In this document: piece by piece, positions 54,331 to 63,431 of the stretch
Numbering within the stretch: position 1 is the stretch's first letter
Layout: every line of letters begins with the position of its first letter
Source of the DNA: Rothia sp. P100
GTDB lineage: Bacteria; Actinomycetota; Actinomycetes; Actinomycetales; Micrococcaceae
Reading direction: 5' to 3'
Length of the DNA stretch: 64,000 nucleotides
Assembly: GCF_023712425.1 (NCBI RefSeq)
Contig: NZ_JAMAYG010000003.1
Span: forward strand, 1-64,000
Notes under the pieces: generated by a model
Database searches by the model: none
What the model saw: only the letters and a program-made list of their open reading frames with translations
What the model was told of the DNA's origin: nothing
Made by a program: the position numbers and the translations under genes

Positions 54331-54861
54331 GTATTTATAGAATATATATACTATGCGCAGAGGGTGACACGCCAGAAACACCCACTATCGGCAACCAGCA
54401 AAAAACCAGCCAGGAAATTGAGTCACCCCGCACTCAGTGAGATACCTTGGCCACACTTGATTCCTAGTCAGCCCAAACATTCCACACTTTGACCACTAAA
54501 AAATCTTCAAATTAACCACACAAACCCTGTGTCGCAGCTGTGAAGAACCTCAAACAGAGTATTTTAGAAATGTCGTGAACCACGTCACTACTATCATAAG
54601 GGAGCAAAGGTGCTCACCCGACGAAACCTCCTAGCGGCAGCACATCAACGGTCATGATGCTGGTGCCTCCTCGGCCAGTGGCAGGGCGACATCAAGGATG
54701 TCATCGGCGGTGACCTCCCTCAGGAACACCGCGGCCGGGCGGTGGGGAAGAAGACGGTGTTCTGGTTGTCCCGGAAGACCACAACACCGAGGGAGGTCAT
54801 CGTGCTGCCCGGTGGTCTGCAGCGACTCTGCCCACCTCGGCACTCAACCCTGCTGTGGGGG
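54331..54861. other. Junction region between umuDC and the copper cluster
   Basis: 54360-54600 is AT-rich backbone with no gene. At 54610 a GTG opens LTRRNLLAAAHQRS (a Tat-type N-terminus) but stops after 15 codons, at the probable join to the copper island (about 54645). Between 54652 and 54860 the minus strand carries an ALPLAEEAPAS-ending scrap split across two frames; family not recognised. Confidence 0.45.
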
Positions 54862-56337
54862 TTACTCGTAGCGAAGCGAGCTGACCATCCCGGTTTCCAT
54901 GTGATAGGCGTTATGGCAGTGAAATGCCCACTCACCGGGGTTGTCAGCGATCAGGTCGGCGATCATGGTTTCACCCCGGCGGAGAAGGATGGTGTCCTTG
55001 CGTAGCCCGCCGCTGCCGGGCAGCACCCACGTGTGGCCGTGGATGTGCATGGGATGGGGCATCATGGTCCTGTTGCGCATGACCATCCGCAGGCGCTGGC
55101 CCTCCTGCACGGTCGCGGAGGAGGATTGGCCGTCGGTGAGAATGCTCCATTCATACGGCATCATCTGCCCGCCCAGGTCGATGCTGACTTCTCGGTCTGG
55201 TGTGCCCTCGGGCAGGAGTGCACGGTCTGCTGGCTTCAGGGAGGACAGAAGCAGTCCGGTGGACGACAACTCGGGGAAGTCGACATCGGGGCGGGGGGCC
55301 TGGCCGCCGGCGGTGCGGATGACGGCGAAGGCGCGGTCGTCCTTACCCACCGCCAAAGCCGTGAGCGGGAAGATGCCGTCGCCGAGGATGACCTCGACGT
55401 CGACACGCTCGCCCATGGACAGGTAGATCGATTCGGTCTCCAAGGGCTGGACAGGGAAGCCGTCGGTGTGGGTGACGGTCATGCGGTGACCACCGAGGGC
55501 CACCTTGAAGATGGTGTCACCGCCGGAGTTGATAAACCGCAGGCGGGCCTTGTCGCCCGGGCGAGCCTTGAAGGTCCGGTGAGCACGGGGGATACGTCCG
55601 TTGATGAGGTAGTGCGGATACATCACATCGCCGGCATCCCCGCCCAGTACCGTGTCCGGGGTGCCGTGCACCATCTGGCCGTGGCCTCCCATTCCCATCC
55701 CCCCGTTATGGTCGCCCGAACCCATTCCGGTGAGCTTGTCGAGCTCATCGTCGGGAGTGCCCTGAATGCCATCGACCCAGTCGTCGAGCACGATGGTCCA
55801 CTCGACGTCCTGGTCCTCAGCGTCTTGCGGGTCACGGATGATCAGTGGGGCGTGGAGGCCGCGATCAAGCTGCAGGCCGGTGTGGGAATGGTAGAAGTAG
55901 GTGCCACCGTGGGGGACTTCAAAAACATAGGAGAAAGACTCGCCAGGTTCAATAGGGTTCTGGGTCATGCCGGGCACACCGTCGGCTGCGTTGTGGAGTG
56001 CGATGCCATGCCAGTGGATGGAGGTGCTCTCAGGCAGTTCATTGGTGATATCGACCTGGAGGACGTCGCCGGCGGTGGCCTCAATGGCCGCATCCCCGGT
56101 GTCAGAGACGTATCCCCACGTCTTGGCTTCGATGCCGCCGATATCCAGGGAGAGGGGCCGGGCGGTCAGGGTCCGGCGCACCGTCGGCTCACCGAGCGCA
56201 GTGGGGGTGGGGCGAAGGGAGGGACCTGGTGCCGAGGCAGCGGGTCCAGGATTGCTGGTGCAGGCGGTCACGGCCCCGGTGCCGGCGAGGACGAGCCCAC
56301 CGAGCAGAAACTGTCGTCGGGAAGACGCGTTCGTCAT
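54862..56337 (-). CDS. copO: Multicopper oxidase (CopO/CueO-like), Tat lipoprotein
   Basis: 491 aa. Tat signal SSRRQFLLGGLVLAGTGAVTAC with a lipobox Cys. Three cupredoxin domains with all copper motifs: SIHWHGIAL, YFYHSHTGL, HPMHIHGHTWV and AFHCHNAYHMETGM (type 1 Cys and Met). A His/Met-Gly-rich loop (NGGMGMGGHGQMVHG) lies between. It oxidises Cu(I) to less toxic Cu(II) outside the membrane. Lies 71 nt after cueP. The symbol follows the corynebacterial cluster layout. Confidence 0.9.
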   Translation of the reverse strand: MTNASSRRQFLLGGLVLAGTGAVTACTSNPGPAASAPGPSLRPTPTALGEPTVRRTLTARPLSLDIGGIEAKTWGYVSDTGDAAIEATAGDVLQVDITNELPESTSIHWHGIALHNAADGVPGMTQNPIEPGESFSYVFEVPHGGTYFYHSHTGLQLDRGLHAPLIIRDPQDAEDQDVEWTIVLDDWVDGIQGTPDDELDKLTGMGSGDHNGGMGMGGHGQMVHGTPDTVLGGDAGDVMYPHYLINGRIPRAHRTFKARPGDKARLRFINSGGDTIFKVALGGHRMTVTHTDGFPVQPLETESIYLSMGERVDVEVILGDGIFPLTALAVGKDDRAFAVIRTAGGQAPRPDVDFPELSSTGLLLSSLKPADRALLPEGTPDREVSIDLGGQMMPYEWSILTDGQSSSATVQEGQRLRMVMRNRTMMPHPMHIHGHTWVLPGSGGLRKDTILLRRGETMIADLIADNPGEWAFHCHNAYHMETGMVSSLRYE

Positions 56338-56408
56338 GATTTAACCTTTCTTGGTGCAAGATTTCAGTGATACGGGAGACAGGTGCAGGTGAGGACTCTG
56401 CTGAGCCA

Positions 56409-56984
56409 TCACGTCAGGCGCAGGTCTGTGACACAGGTGGCACCGTCGTCGGTGGTGGAAAACTCCGTGGTGCCGGTACGCCCCTGGTAGCTGACCTCAA
56501 TCAGGCCGGTGGCATCATCGGGAAGCCAGAAGCCAATAAACCCATTGTCGAAGGTGGTTGTCGCCTCGTCCACCAGCACCTCACCGGTCGCCTCATCGGT
56601 GATCGTGACCTGGATATCCTCATTGTCGAGTTCCCCCAGGCAGGTTGTGAGGCTGTGGTAGAAGCAGTCGTGGGTGGAGGTGAGATAGGGTGCGATCGAG
56701 AGATACGTCTGATTGTCGGGAAGATCGACCACGACTTCCTGGTCATCGCTCGAGAGTAGCAGTTCATCGGCACGCACTGAGGCGATCAGATCCGTGGGAC
56801 GCTCAGTGACCTTCTGCCGGTCGAGGTGATCAATGATCTCCACCGCGTCCATGGCGGCCAGGCCATGGGTAGTCAGGAATGTATCCTGGGACACCGTCCC
56901 GTCGGCGGTGGGTTCCGGGTCGGCGGCCGAACACCCCGTGAGGGCGAGGGCAAGGGCGGCGGCTGCGATCGCTGCTCGTTTCAC
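56409..56984 (-). CDS. cueP: CueP-family copper-binding lipoprotein
   Basis: 191 aa from GTG 56984, which has AAGGAG 7 nt upstream and gives a signal ALALALTGCSA with lipobox. CueP features: HDCFYHSLTTCLGEL (two Cys) and ATCVTDLRL at the C-terminus. In enteric bacteria CueP binds periplasmic copper and supplies superoxide dismutase. First gene of the cueP-copO unit. Confidence 0.87.
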   Translation of the reverse strand: MKRAAIAAAALALALTGCSAADPEPTADGTVSQDTFLTTHGLAAMDAVEIIDHLDRQKVTERPTDLIASVRADELLLSSDDQEVVVDLPDNQTYLSIAPYLTSTHDCFYHSLTTCLGELDNEDIQVTITDEATGEVLVDEATTTFDNGFIGFWLPDDATGLIEVSYQGRTGTTEFSTTDDGATCVTDLRLT

Positions 56985-57387
56985 GTCAATCTCCTTGGAT
57001 CGTGGTAAGACCGTGAGAAGACACCGCCTCAAGGTCGATGCCATACCTTTTTCTAGCACGGGTGCCTGACGGGCTAGAAATCAAAAACCTTGCTCACAGC
57101 ACCATAACAGGGCGAAAAGGGGGTGAATTCGGTGGGCTGGGTCACCACCGGGACACTACCCCACAGCCGTGGGCGATGTCCTTCTACCCGCCCCGGGTAT
57201 GCGGTGCAGGCAGCGAAATCCCTGGTGGCGCCTGCTGAACCGACCAGGGGAGGCGATGCCGCCGGCCCGGGGTGGGGCACAGGGGTGACGGCGGTCGAAG
57301 GGTGATGTTTGAAGATTTGATGAAGATTTCCCCGCCGGGCACTGAGCGAGGTTGGTATTCCCCCTGGCCGGAGCGATACTGGGGTGT
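56985..57387. promoter_or_regulatory. Divergent control region between cueP and copR
   Basis: No gene. An inverted repeat TTTCTAGC/GCTAGAAA (57050-57080) and the CopR-type tandem repeat at 57310-57329 are present; both units probably start here. Confidence 0.6.
57310..57329. promoter_or_regulatory. CopR-type tandem repeat
   Basis: TGAAGATTT occurs twice, separated by GA. This is the form reported for CopR sites in Corynebacterium glutamicum. It lies 58 bp before copR. Confidence 0.75.
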
Positions 57388-58110
57388 ATGGATGACCGCA
57401 CACCGACCACCGCCACGCCCCCGGGGCGGGTGCTGGTCGTCGATGATGAACAACCCCTGGCTCAGATGGTGGCCTCCTACCTCATCCGGGCCGGCTTCGA
57501 TACCCGCCAGGCGCACACCGGCACCCAGGCCTTAGACGAGGCCCGTCGCTTTTCCCCCGATGTTGTGGTGCTGGATCTGGGGCTACCCGAACTCGACGGC
57601 CTGGAGGTGTGCCGACGGATCCGCACCTTCTCGGACTGCTACATCCTCATGCTCACCGCGCGTGGCAGCGAGGACGACAAGATCAGCGGTTTGACCCTGG
57701 GGGCGGATGACTACATCACCAAACCTTTTAGCATCCGGGAACTGGTGACCCGGGTGCATGCGGTGCTGCGCCGCCCGCGCACCAGCATCACCCCACCGCA
57801 GGTGACCACCCCCTTGATCGTTGGTGACCTCATCCTTGACCGCGTCGCCCATCAGGTGCGGGTGGGGGAGACGACCGTGGAGCTCACCCGCACGGAGTTC
57901 GAGCTGCTGGTTGCCCTGGCGCTGCGCCCCGGCCAGGTGCTGACCCGCCACGACCTGGTCACCGAGGTCTGGGACACCACCTGGGTCGGTGATGAACGCA
58001 TCGTCGATGTCCACATCGGCAACTTGCGTCGCAAGCTCGGCACCGACACCCGGGGCCGGGGGTTTATCGACACCGTGCGTGGCGTGGGCTACCGGGTGGG
58101 GCAGCCATGA
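57388..58110 (+). CDS. copR: Copper-response regulator CopR (OmpR family)
   Basis: 240 aa. Receiver: RVLVVDDEQPL, phospho-Asp in VVVLDLGLPELDG, Lys in DDYITKPFS; winged helix with IVDVHIGNLRRKLGTD and IDTVRGVGYRVG. ATG 57388. Start of copS overlaps its stop by 4 nt. Likely activates copO/cueP and itself when CopS detects copper. Confidence 0.87.
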   Translation: MDDRTPTTATPPGRVLVVDDEQPLAQMVASYLIRAGFDTRQAHTGTQALDEARRFSPDVVVLDLGLPELDGLEVCRRIRTFSDCYILMLTARGSEDDKISGLTLGADDYITKPFSIRELVTRVHAVLRRPRTSITPPQVTTPLIVGDLILDRVAHQVRVGETTVELTRTEFELLVALALRPGQVLTRHDLVTEVWDTTWVGDERIVDVHIGNLRRKLGTDTRGRGFIDTVRGVGYRVGQP

Positions 58111-59234
58111 ATCACGGACCCGGCCTGACCTTCCGCTTCCTGGCCGCCCAGGTGTTGGTCGTGGTGATGAGCCTGCTGGTGGCCGCGGCCGTGGCCACGA
58201 TGGTGGGCCCGACCCTGTTCCATGATCATATGTTGATGACCGGCCAGGAGGACCCCTCGCTGGAGCTGTTCCATGCCGAGCAGGCCTACCGGGACGCCAA
58301 CCTGATCACCCTGGCCGTCGCCCTGCCCACCGCCTTGATCAGCGCCCTGCTGGCCAGCCTGTGGTTATCGCGTCGCCTGCGCACCCCCCTGCAGAATCTC
58401 ACCCGCGCCGCTACCAGCCTGACGGCCGGCAACTACCGTATCCGCGTGCCCGCCGGAGAAGCAGGCCCCGAGGTCACCACCCTGGCGCATGCCTTCAACA
58501 CCATGGCCGACCGGCTGGAACACACCGAACAGGTCCGCCGCCAGATGCTCTCTGATCTGGCCCACGAAATGGGCACCCCCTTATCGGTGCTCACGGTCTA
58601 CCTCGATGGTCTCCAGGACGGGGTTGTGGACTGGAATAATGCCACCCACACGATCATGGCTGACCAACTCGCCCGCCTGACCCGGTTGATGGAAGACATC
58701 GACGATGTCTCCCGGGCCCAGGAACACCGGATCGATTTGGACCTGGCGGAGGAAGGGCTCGGGGATCTGCTCCATACCGCCGCTGCTGCCGCGGGGGAAG
58801 CTTATGCTGACAAAGGCGTCGATTTACAGGTCGAGACCATTACGGACACCGCCCGGGTGCTCGTGGACCGGCAACGCTTCGGCCAGGTGATGAGCAATCT
58901 CCTGTCGAACGCGCTACGGCACACCCCGGCCGGCGGGCAGGTCCGGATCAGCGTCCACCGACAGGGGGCGTCCACCGCGCTCATCCACGTTGCCGATGAC
59001 GGCGAGGGCATCCCACCTGGCCAGCTCGGACACATCTTCGAACGCTTCTACCGGGGGGATGCCGCCCGCAGCCGGGACAACGGCGGGGCCGGTATCGGTC
59101 TGACCATCTCCAAGGCATTGATCGAGGCCCACGGCGGCACTCTCACCGCCACCTCCCCCGGACCCGGTCGCGGAGCGGTGTTTGCCCTCTGCCTCCCGCT
59201 GTCCCCTCCCGGCAGTGAGGAGGCTGCTCGGTGA
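58107..59234 (+). CDS. copS: Copper-sensing histidine kinase CopS
   Basis: 375 aa. Two membrane segments (about 10-35, 65-90) enclose a short outside loop with FHDHMLMTG and further His, a plausible Cu site. HAMP follows, then HisKA LSDLAHEMGTPLSVL and HATPase motifs NLLSNALRHT, DDGEGIPPGQ and GGAGIGLTISK. Partner of CopR. Confidence 0.87.
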   Translation: MNHGPGLTFRFLAAQVLVVVMSLLVAAAVATMVGPTLFHDHMLMTGQEDPSLELFHAEQAYRDANLITLAVALPTALISALLASLWLSRRLRTPLQNLTRAATSLTAGNYRIRVPAGEAGPEVTTLAHAFNTMADRLEHTEQVRRQMLSDLAHEMGTPLSVLTVYLDGLQDGVVDWNNATHTIMADQLARLTRLMEDIDDVSRAQEHRIDLDLAEEGLGDLLHTAAAAAGEAYADKGVDLQVETITDTARVLVDRQRFGQVMSNLLSNALRHTPAGGQVRISVHRQGASTALIHVADDGEGIPPGQLGHIFERFYRGDAARSRDNGGAGIGLTISKALIEAHGGTLTATSPGPGRGAVFALCLPLSPPGSEEAAR

Positions 59235-59280
59235 CCGCACCCTGCCCCGCGTGAGGGCCGTGCCCTCCACCCCTTCACAA

Positions 59281-59300
59281 TATACCCCCATGGGGTATAT
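59281..59300. promoter_or_regulatory. CsoR-like operator before the CopZ gene
   Basis: TATACCCCCATGGGGTATAT is a palindrome with a C/G core and AT arms, the usual form of CsoR copper-repressor operators. No csoR gene is in the window, so a repressor elsewhere in the genome would have to act. Confidence 0.6.
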
Positions 59301-59348
59301 GCTAGAGAGTAGCATCGCCGCATCCCACCGACCCGTAGGAGCTTTCCC

Positions 59349-59675
59349 ATGATCACCTCCCCGCCCCGCCTCTTGCCGATGGCCTCCCACAGCTGCAGCT
59401 GTTGCGGACCTGCCTCACGTGCCGACACCGCCTCCATCCCTGCCGCCAGCGACTCGTCAGCAGGAGGGTCCTCCCCTAGCTACCAGGTCACCGGCCTGAC
59501 CTGCGGGCACTGCGCGAAAAGCGTGACCCAGGCCCTTCAGGCCCTCCCCCAGGTCGACGACGTCCAGGTTGATCTCGCTGCTGGTGGTGTTTCCACCGTC
59601 ACGGTCACCGGTGTCGTACCTCCGGAGATGGTTCGCCGGGCCATCGAGGAGGCCGGCTACACCGTCTTATCCTGA
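59349..59675 (+). CDS. copZ: CopZ-like copper chaperone with Cys-rich N-terminus
   Basis: 108 aa. The C-terminal HMA domain has QVTGLTCGHCAKSV (CxxC). The first 45 residues add a Cys cluster (HSCSCCGP) and a Ser/Ala linker, unusual for CopZ, which is normally about 70 aa. ATG 59349 with TAGGAG. Delivers Cu(I) to CopB or others. Confidence 0.83.
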   Translation: MITSPPRLLPMASHSCSCCGPASRADTASIPAASDSSAGGSSPSYQVTGLTCGHCAKSVTQALQALPQVDDVQVDLAAGGVSTVTVTGVVPPEMVRRAIEEAGYTVLS

Positions 59676-59725
59676 TCAGTTTTACCCATCATCTCGACCC
59701 GACCGGGTTGAGCGGAAGGAACGTA

Positions 59726-61960
59726 ATGAGCACTCCCCACCATTCCGGCGATCACCATGGTGATCACCCCGCTCCGGAAACAGACCACACCCACCACCCG
59801 GACCATGCCGGCCACGAACACCACGCAGATGCCGACACCCACGGCCAGGCGATGCCCCACGATCACCCGCACTCCGTCCTGGACGAAGACCACCAGGTTC
59901 ATGGTCACGGCGAACACGCCGGGCACAGCACCGCAATGTTTCGGGACCGCTTCTGGTGGTCGCTGATTCTTTCCATTCCCGTCGTTATTTTCAGCCCCAT
60001 GGTCGCCCACCTGCTCGGCTACCACCTCCCGGCATTCCCCGGATCCACCTGGATCCCCCCGGTACTGGGCACGATTATCTTCGTCTACGGCGGAACGCCT
60101 TTCCTCAAGGGCGGATGGACGGAACTGAAATCCCGCCAACCCGGGATGATGCTCCTGATTGCCATGGCCATCACCGTGGCGTTTGTCGCCTCCTGGGTCA
60201 CCACTCTGGGGCTGGGCGGTTTTGACCTGGACTTCTGGTGGGAGCTGGCCCTGCTGGTGACCATCATGCTGCTGGGCCACTGGCTGGAGATGCGCGCTCT
60301 CGGGGCCGCGTCCTCCGCGCTTGACGCGCTGGCTGCCCTGCTGCCGGATGAGGCCGAGAAAGTCATCGACGGGACCACCCGCACCGTGGCCATCTCCGAG
60401 CTGGTCGTCGACGACGTCGTGCTGGTAAGGGCCGGTGCCCGGGTGCCGGCCGACGGAACCATCCTCGACGGAGCCGCCGAATTCGATGAGGCGATGATCA
60501 CCGGCGAATCCCGTCCCGTCTTCCGCGACACCGGTGACAAGGTGGTCGCCGGTACCGTGGCCACCGACAACACCGTCCGCATCCGGGTGGAGGCTACCGG
60601 CGGGGACACCGCCCTGGCCGGGATCCAACGCATGGTTGCCGACGCCCAGGAGTCCTCCTCCCGGGCCCAGGCCCTGGCGGATCGGGCGGCGGCGTTGTTG
60701 TTCTGGTTCGCGCTGATCTCCGCTCTAATCACCGCGGTGGTGTGGACCATCATCGGCAGCCCGGACGATGCCGTGGTGCGCACGGTCACGGTGCTGGTCA
60801 TCGCCTGTCCGCACGCCCTGGGCCTGGCGATTCCGCTGGTCATTGCGATCTCCACCGAGCGGGCCGCGAAATCCGGGGTGCTCATCAAGGACCGGATGGC
60901 GCTCGAGCGGATGCGCACCATCGACGTGGTGCTCTTCGACAAAACCGGCACCCTGACCGAGGGTGAGCACGCGGTCACCGGTGTCGCGGCAGCTGTCGGT
61001 GTCACCGAGGGCGAGCTGCTGGCCCTGGCCGCCGCCGCGGAGGCCGACAGCGAGCACCCCGTGGCCCGCGCCATCGTGGCGGCCGCGGCCGCCCACCCCG
61101 AGGCCTCCCGTCGGCAAATCCGTGCAACTGGTTTCAGCGCCGCCTCCGGCCGAGGGGTCCGGGCCACTGTCGATGGCGCTGAGATCCTCGTGGGCGGGCC
61201 GAACATGCTGCGCGAGTTCAACCTCACCACCCCGGCCGAACTCACCGACACCACCAGCGCCTGGACCGGGCGTGGGGCCGGTGTGCTCCATATTGTCCGC
61301 GACGGTCAGATCATCGGTGTGGTGGCCGTCGAGGACAAGATCCGCCCCGAATCCCGCGCCGCAGTGAAAGCCCTGCAGGACCGCGGGGTGAAGGTCGCGA
61401 TGATTACCGGTGACGCGCAGCAGGTGGCCCAGGCGGTTGGCCAGGACCTGGGGATCGATGAGGTCTTCGCCGAGGTCCTGCCCCAGGACAAGGACACCAA
61501 GGTCACCCAGTTACAGGAGCGTGGCCTGAGCGTGGCCATGGTCGGCGACGGTGTCAACGACGCCCCGGCCCTGGCCCGCGCCGAGGTCGGCATCGCTATC
61601 GGGGCCGGCACGGATGTGGCGATGGAATCCGCCGGAGTGGTCCTGGCCAGTGACGATCCCCGGGCGGTGTTGTCGATGATTGAGCTCTCGCAGGCCAGCT
61701 ACCGCAAGATGATCCAGAACCTCATCTGGGCGTCCGGTTACAACATCGTGGCCGTGCCCCTGGCCGCCGGTGTGCTCACCCCTATCGGCATTCTGCTTCC
61801 CCCGGCTGCTGCTGCGGTGTTGATGTCGCTGTCCACGATTGTGGTGGCGCTTAACGCTCAGCTGCTGCGCCGGATTGATCTGGACCCGACCCACCTGGCT
61901 CCCACCAGTCCGAAGGAGGAACACACCACGCCTACTCCGGCATCCACCGCCGTCCACTAA
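59726..61960 (+). CDS. copB: Copper-translocating P-type ATPase CopB
   Basis: 744 aa. A His-rich N-terminus (HHSGDHHGDH, HTHHPDHAGHEHH; about 15 His in 70 residues) precedes eight membrane segments. The transport motif is IACPHALGLAIP, the CPH signature of the P1B-3/CopB class; DKTGTLTEG and GDGVND are intact. Exports copper (or silver). ATG 59726 follows GGAAGGA. Confidence 0.93.
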   Translation: MSTPHHSGDHHGDHPAPETDHTHHPDHAGHEHHADADTHGQAMPHDHPHSVLDEDHQVHGHGEHAGHSTAMFRDRFWWSLILSIPVVIFSPMVAHLLGYHLPAFPGSTWIPPVLGTIIFVYGGTPFLKGGWTELKSRQPGMMLLIAMAITVAFVASWVTTLGLGGFDLDFWWELALLVTIMLLGHWLEMRALGAASSALDALAALLPDEAEKVIDGTTRTVAISELVVDDVVLVRAGARVPADGTILDGAAEFDEAMITGESRPVFRDTGDKVVAGTVATDNTVRIRVEATGGDTALAGIQRMVADAQESSSRAQALADRAAALLFWFALISALITAVVWTIIGSPDDAVVRTVTVLVIACPHALGLAIPLVIAISTERAAKSGVLIKDRMALERMRTIDVVLFDKTGTLTEGEHAVTGVAAAVGVTEGELLALAAAAEADSEHPVARAIVAAAAAHPEASRRQIRATGFSAASGRGVRATVDGAEILVGGPNMLREFNLTTPAELTDTTSAWTGRGAGVLHIVRDGQIIGVVAVEDKIRPESRAAVKALQDRGVKVAMITGDAQQVAQAVGQDLGIDEVFAEVLPQDKDTKVTQLQERGLSVAMVGDGVNDAPALARAEVGIAIGAGTDVAMESAGVVLASDDPRAVLSMIELSQASYRKMIQNLIWASGYNIVAVPLAAGVLTPIGILLPPAAAAVLMSLSTIVVALNAQLLRRIDLDPTHLAPTSPKEEHTTPTPASTAVH

Positions 61961-61978
61961 TCCACCACTTCTCTCCAC

Positions 61979-62050
61979 TACCCCCATATGACCCTGAAAG
62001 GCTCCACCATGAAGTACCCCCGTATGACCCTGAAAGGCTCCACCATGAAG
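61979..62050 (+). repeat. 36-bp tandem duplication at the DUF305 start
   Basis: Two adjacent copies (61979-62014 and 62015-62050), differing by one base, each contain GAAAGG and ACCATGAAG. The ribosome site and start codon are thus doubled in the same frame. Confidence 0.85.
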
Positions 62051-62752
62051 CGCACCCTTGTTCTTTCCACTCTCGCCGTGGCCTCCACCCTGGCGCTGGC
62101 CGCCTGCGGTGAGGCCACCGACGCCACCACCTCTGCCACCACCTCTGCCACCAGCACTGCGACGACTACCCCTGAGACGACCGAGACCACCACGACGACA
62201 ACTGAGGCGGACGGGGAGATTTCCGCCGATCACAACGACGCGGACATCATGTTTGCCCAGATGATGATCCCCCATCACCAGCAGGCCGTGGAGATGAGTG
62301 AGACGCTCCTGGCCAAGGAGGGTATCCCCGCCCAGGTCGTGGAGTTTGCCCAGGGGGTTATTGACGCCCAGGGACCGGAGATTGACCGGATGAACGCCAT
62401 GCTCGAGGCCTGGGACCAGCAGCCGGTCACCGACTCTGGGGGCATGGGGACCATGGACGAGATGGGTGGAATGGATCACGGCGAGATGGGTGGAATGGAT
62501 CACGGCGAGATGGGTGGCATGAGCGGGATGATGAGCCAGGAGGACATGACAGCCCTTGAGGAAGCCCAGGGCACCGAGGCTGCCCGCCTCTACCTGGAGC
62601 AGATGACCGCCCACCACGAAGGTGCGGTCGACATGGCCCGTGACGAGGTTGCTGACGGCCAGAATCCCCATGCGATCACCCTGGCCGAACAAGTTATCAA
62701 CGACCAGGAGGCCGAGATCGCCCAGATGCAGCAGATGCTCACTGACCTATGA
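62045..62752 (+). CDS. DUF305 lipoprotein, copper-associated
   Basis: 235 aa from ATG 62045, whose signal (KRTLVLSTLAVASTLALAAC) is normal; upstream starts at 61988 and 62009 would add 12-19 residues before it. A Thr-rich linker leads to the DUF305 (ferritin-like, helical) domain: DIMFAQMMIPHHQQAVEMS and EQMTAHHEGAVDMARDE. A Met/His repeat (GGMDHGEM, two copies of an 8-residue unit) resembles copper-binding strings. Confidence 0.87.
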   Translation: MKRTLVLSTLAVASTLALAACGEATDATTSATTSATSTATTTPETTETTTTTTEADGEISADHNDADIMFAQMMIPHHQQAVEMSETLLAKEGIPAQVVEFAQGVIDAQGPEIDRMNAMLEAWDQQPVTDSGGMGTMDEMGGMDHGEMGGMDHGEMGGMSGMMSQEDMTALEEAQGTEAARLYLEQMTAHHEGAVDMARDEVADGQNPHAITLAEQVINDQEAEIAQMQQMLTDL

Positions 62753-62819
62753 CAGGTGCCCGTCTTTTTCTGATCCCGAGGACAGGAATCTGAAAAAGAG
62801 GGATAACCGTGACGATTGC

Positions 62820-62860
62820 CACCTGCTGCGGGCGATGGGTCGTTGTCACCGCAGCAGGTG
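62820..62860 (+). terminator. Hairpin after the copper cluster
   Basis: CACCTGCTGCGG pairs with CCGCAGCAGGTG around 17 nt; no long T-run, so it may be only a weak terminator. Confidence 0.4.
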
Positions 62861-62920
62861 CACCGGGGTAGATGTTTCTTCTCCCTCTGGTCGCACCACT
62901 GAGGATAGGGGAAAGCTCCT

Positions 62921-63100
62921 GTGTCCAGACCCTTGGAGGGCTACGCATTATTGTCCGATACTCACACGGCCGCCCTGGTCTGCCGGCAGGGCAGCATTGA
63001 TTGGTTGTGTCTGCCGCGCTTTGACTCCTAGGCGGCCTTTTCCGCTCTTCTTGGCGACCATCGTGATGGTCACTGGCTAGTAGATGTGCCCGGGGGTTGT
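62921..63100 (+). pseudogene. N-terminal remnant of a GH15 glucoamylase/trehalase-like gene
   Basis: From GTG 62921 the frame reads [20 protein letters not shown] then DS, a TAG stop, and continues AAFSALLGDHRDGHWLVDV. The [14 protein letters not shown] motif is typical of GH15 N-termini. Everything after about 63100 is missing. Confidence 0.65.
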
Positions 63101-63431
63101 CCCGCCGGGCTTTTCCTCATAGCCTCATCCGCCCGCGTCTTATAGGTGGTGAGACAATCTAGTATTGAAACAGACTTTTGACACATAAAGTCAGCTCCAT
63201 GAGCCTACTTTTGAGCACCGTCGCTCAATGTGTCAAAAACGACCGTTCTTGACCAAGCAACCAAAAACCGGGAATCCCCGGCGTATGACTGTTAGTTTCA
63301 ATTGGCGGTTTATCACCGTTAAAAATGGCGCATCGCACAGCACGATTCACTTTGGTTCTCAATGGTTGAAGGCGGGGTGCTAATTTCCTGGTGGAAATAG
63401 TGCCCCGCCTTCAACAGCAACGAAACCAGTG
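63101..63431. other. Intergenic region with inverted repeats
   Basis: TTTTGACACAT (63177-63187) and ATGTGTCAAAA (63229-63239) form an 11-bp inverted repeat, possibly a recombination site. The stem GTTGAAGGCGGGG/CCCCGCCTTCAAC (63365-63415) is a candidate terminator for the ATPase on the minus strand. Confidence 0.45.

Noticed and set aside
55033-56370. 445-residue plus-strand frame opposite the multicopper oxidase
   Set aside because: Shadow of copO, whose copper motifs are unmistakable on the minus strand.
59657-61254. Long minus-strand frames opposite copB
   Set aside because: Low-complexity shadows; copB on the plus strand has all P-type motifs.
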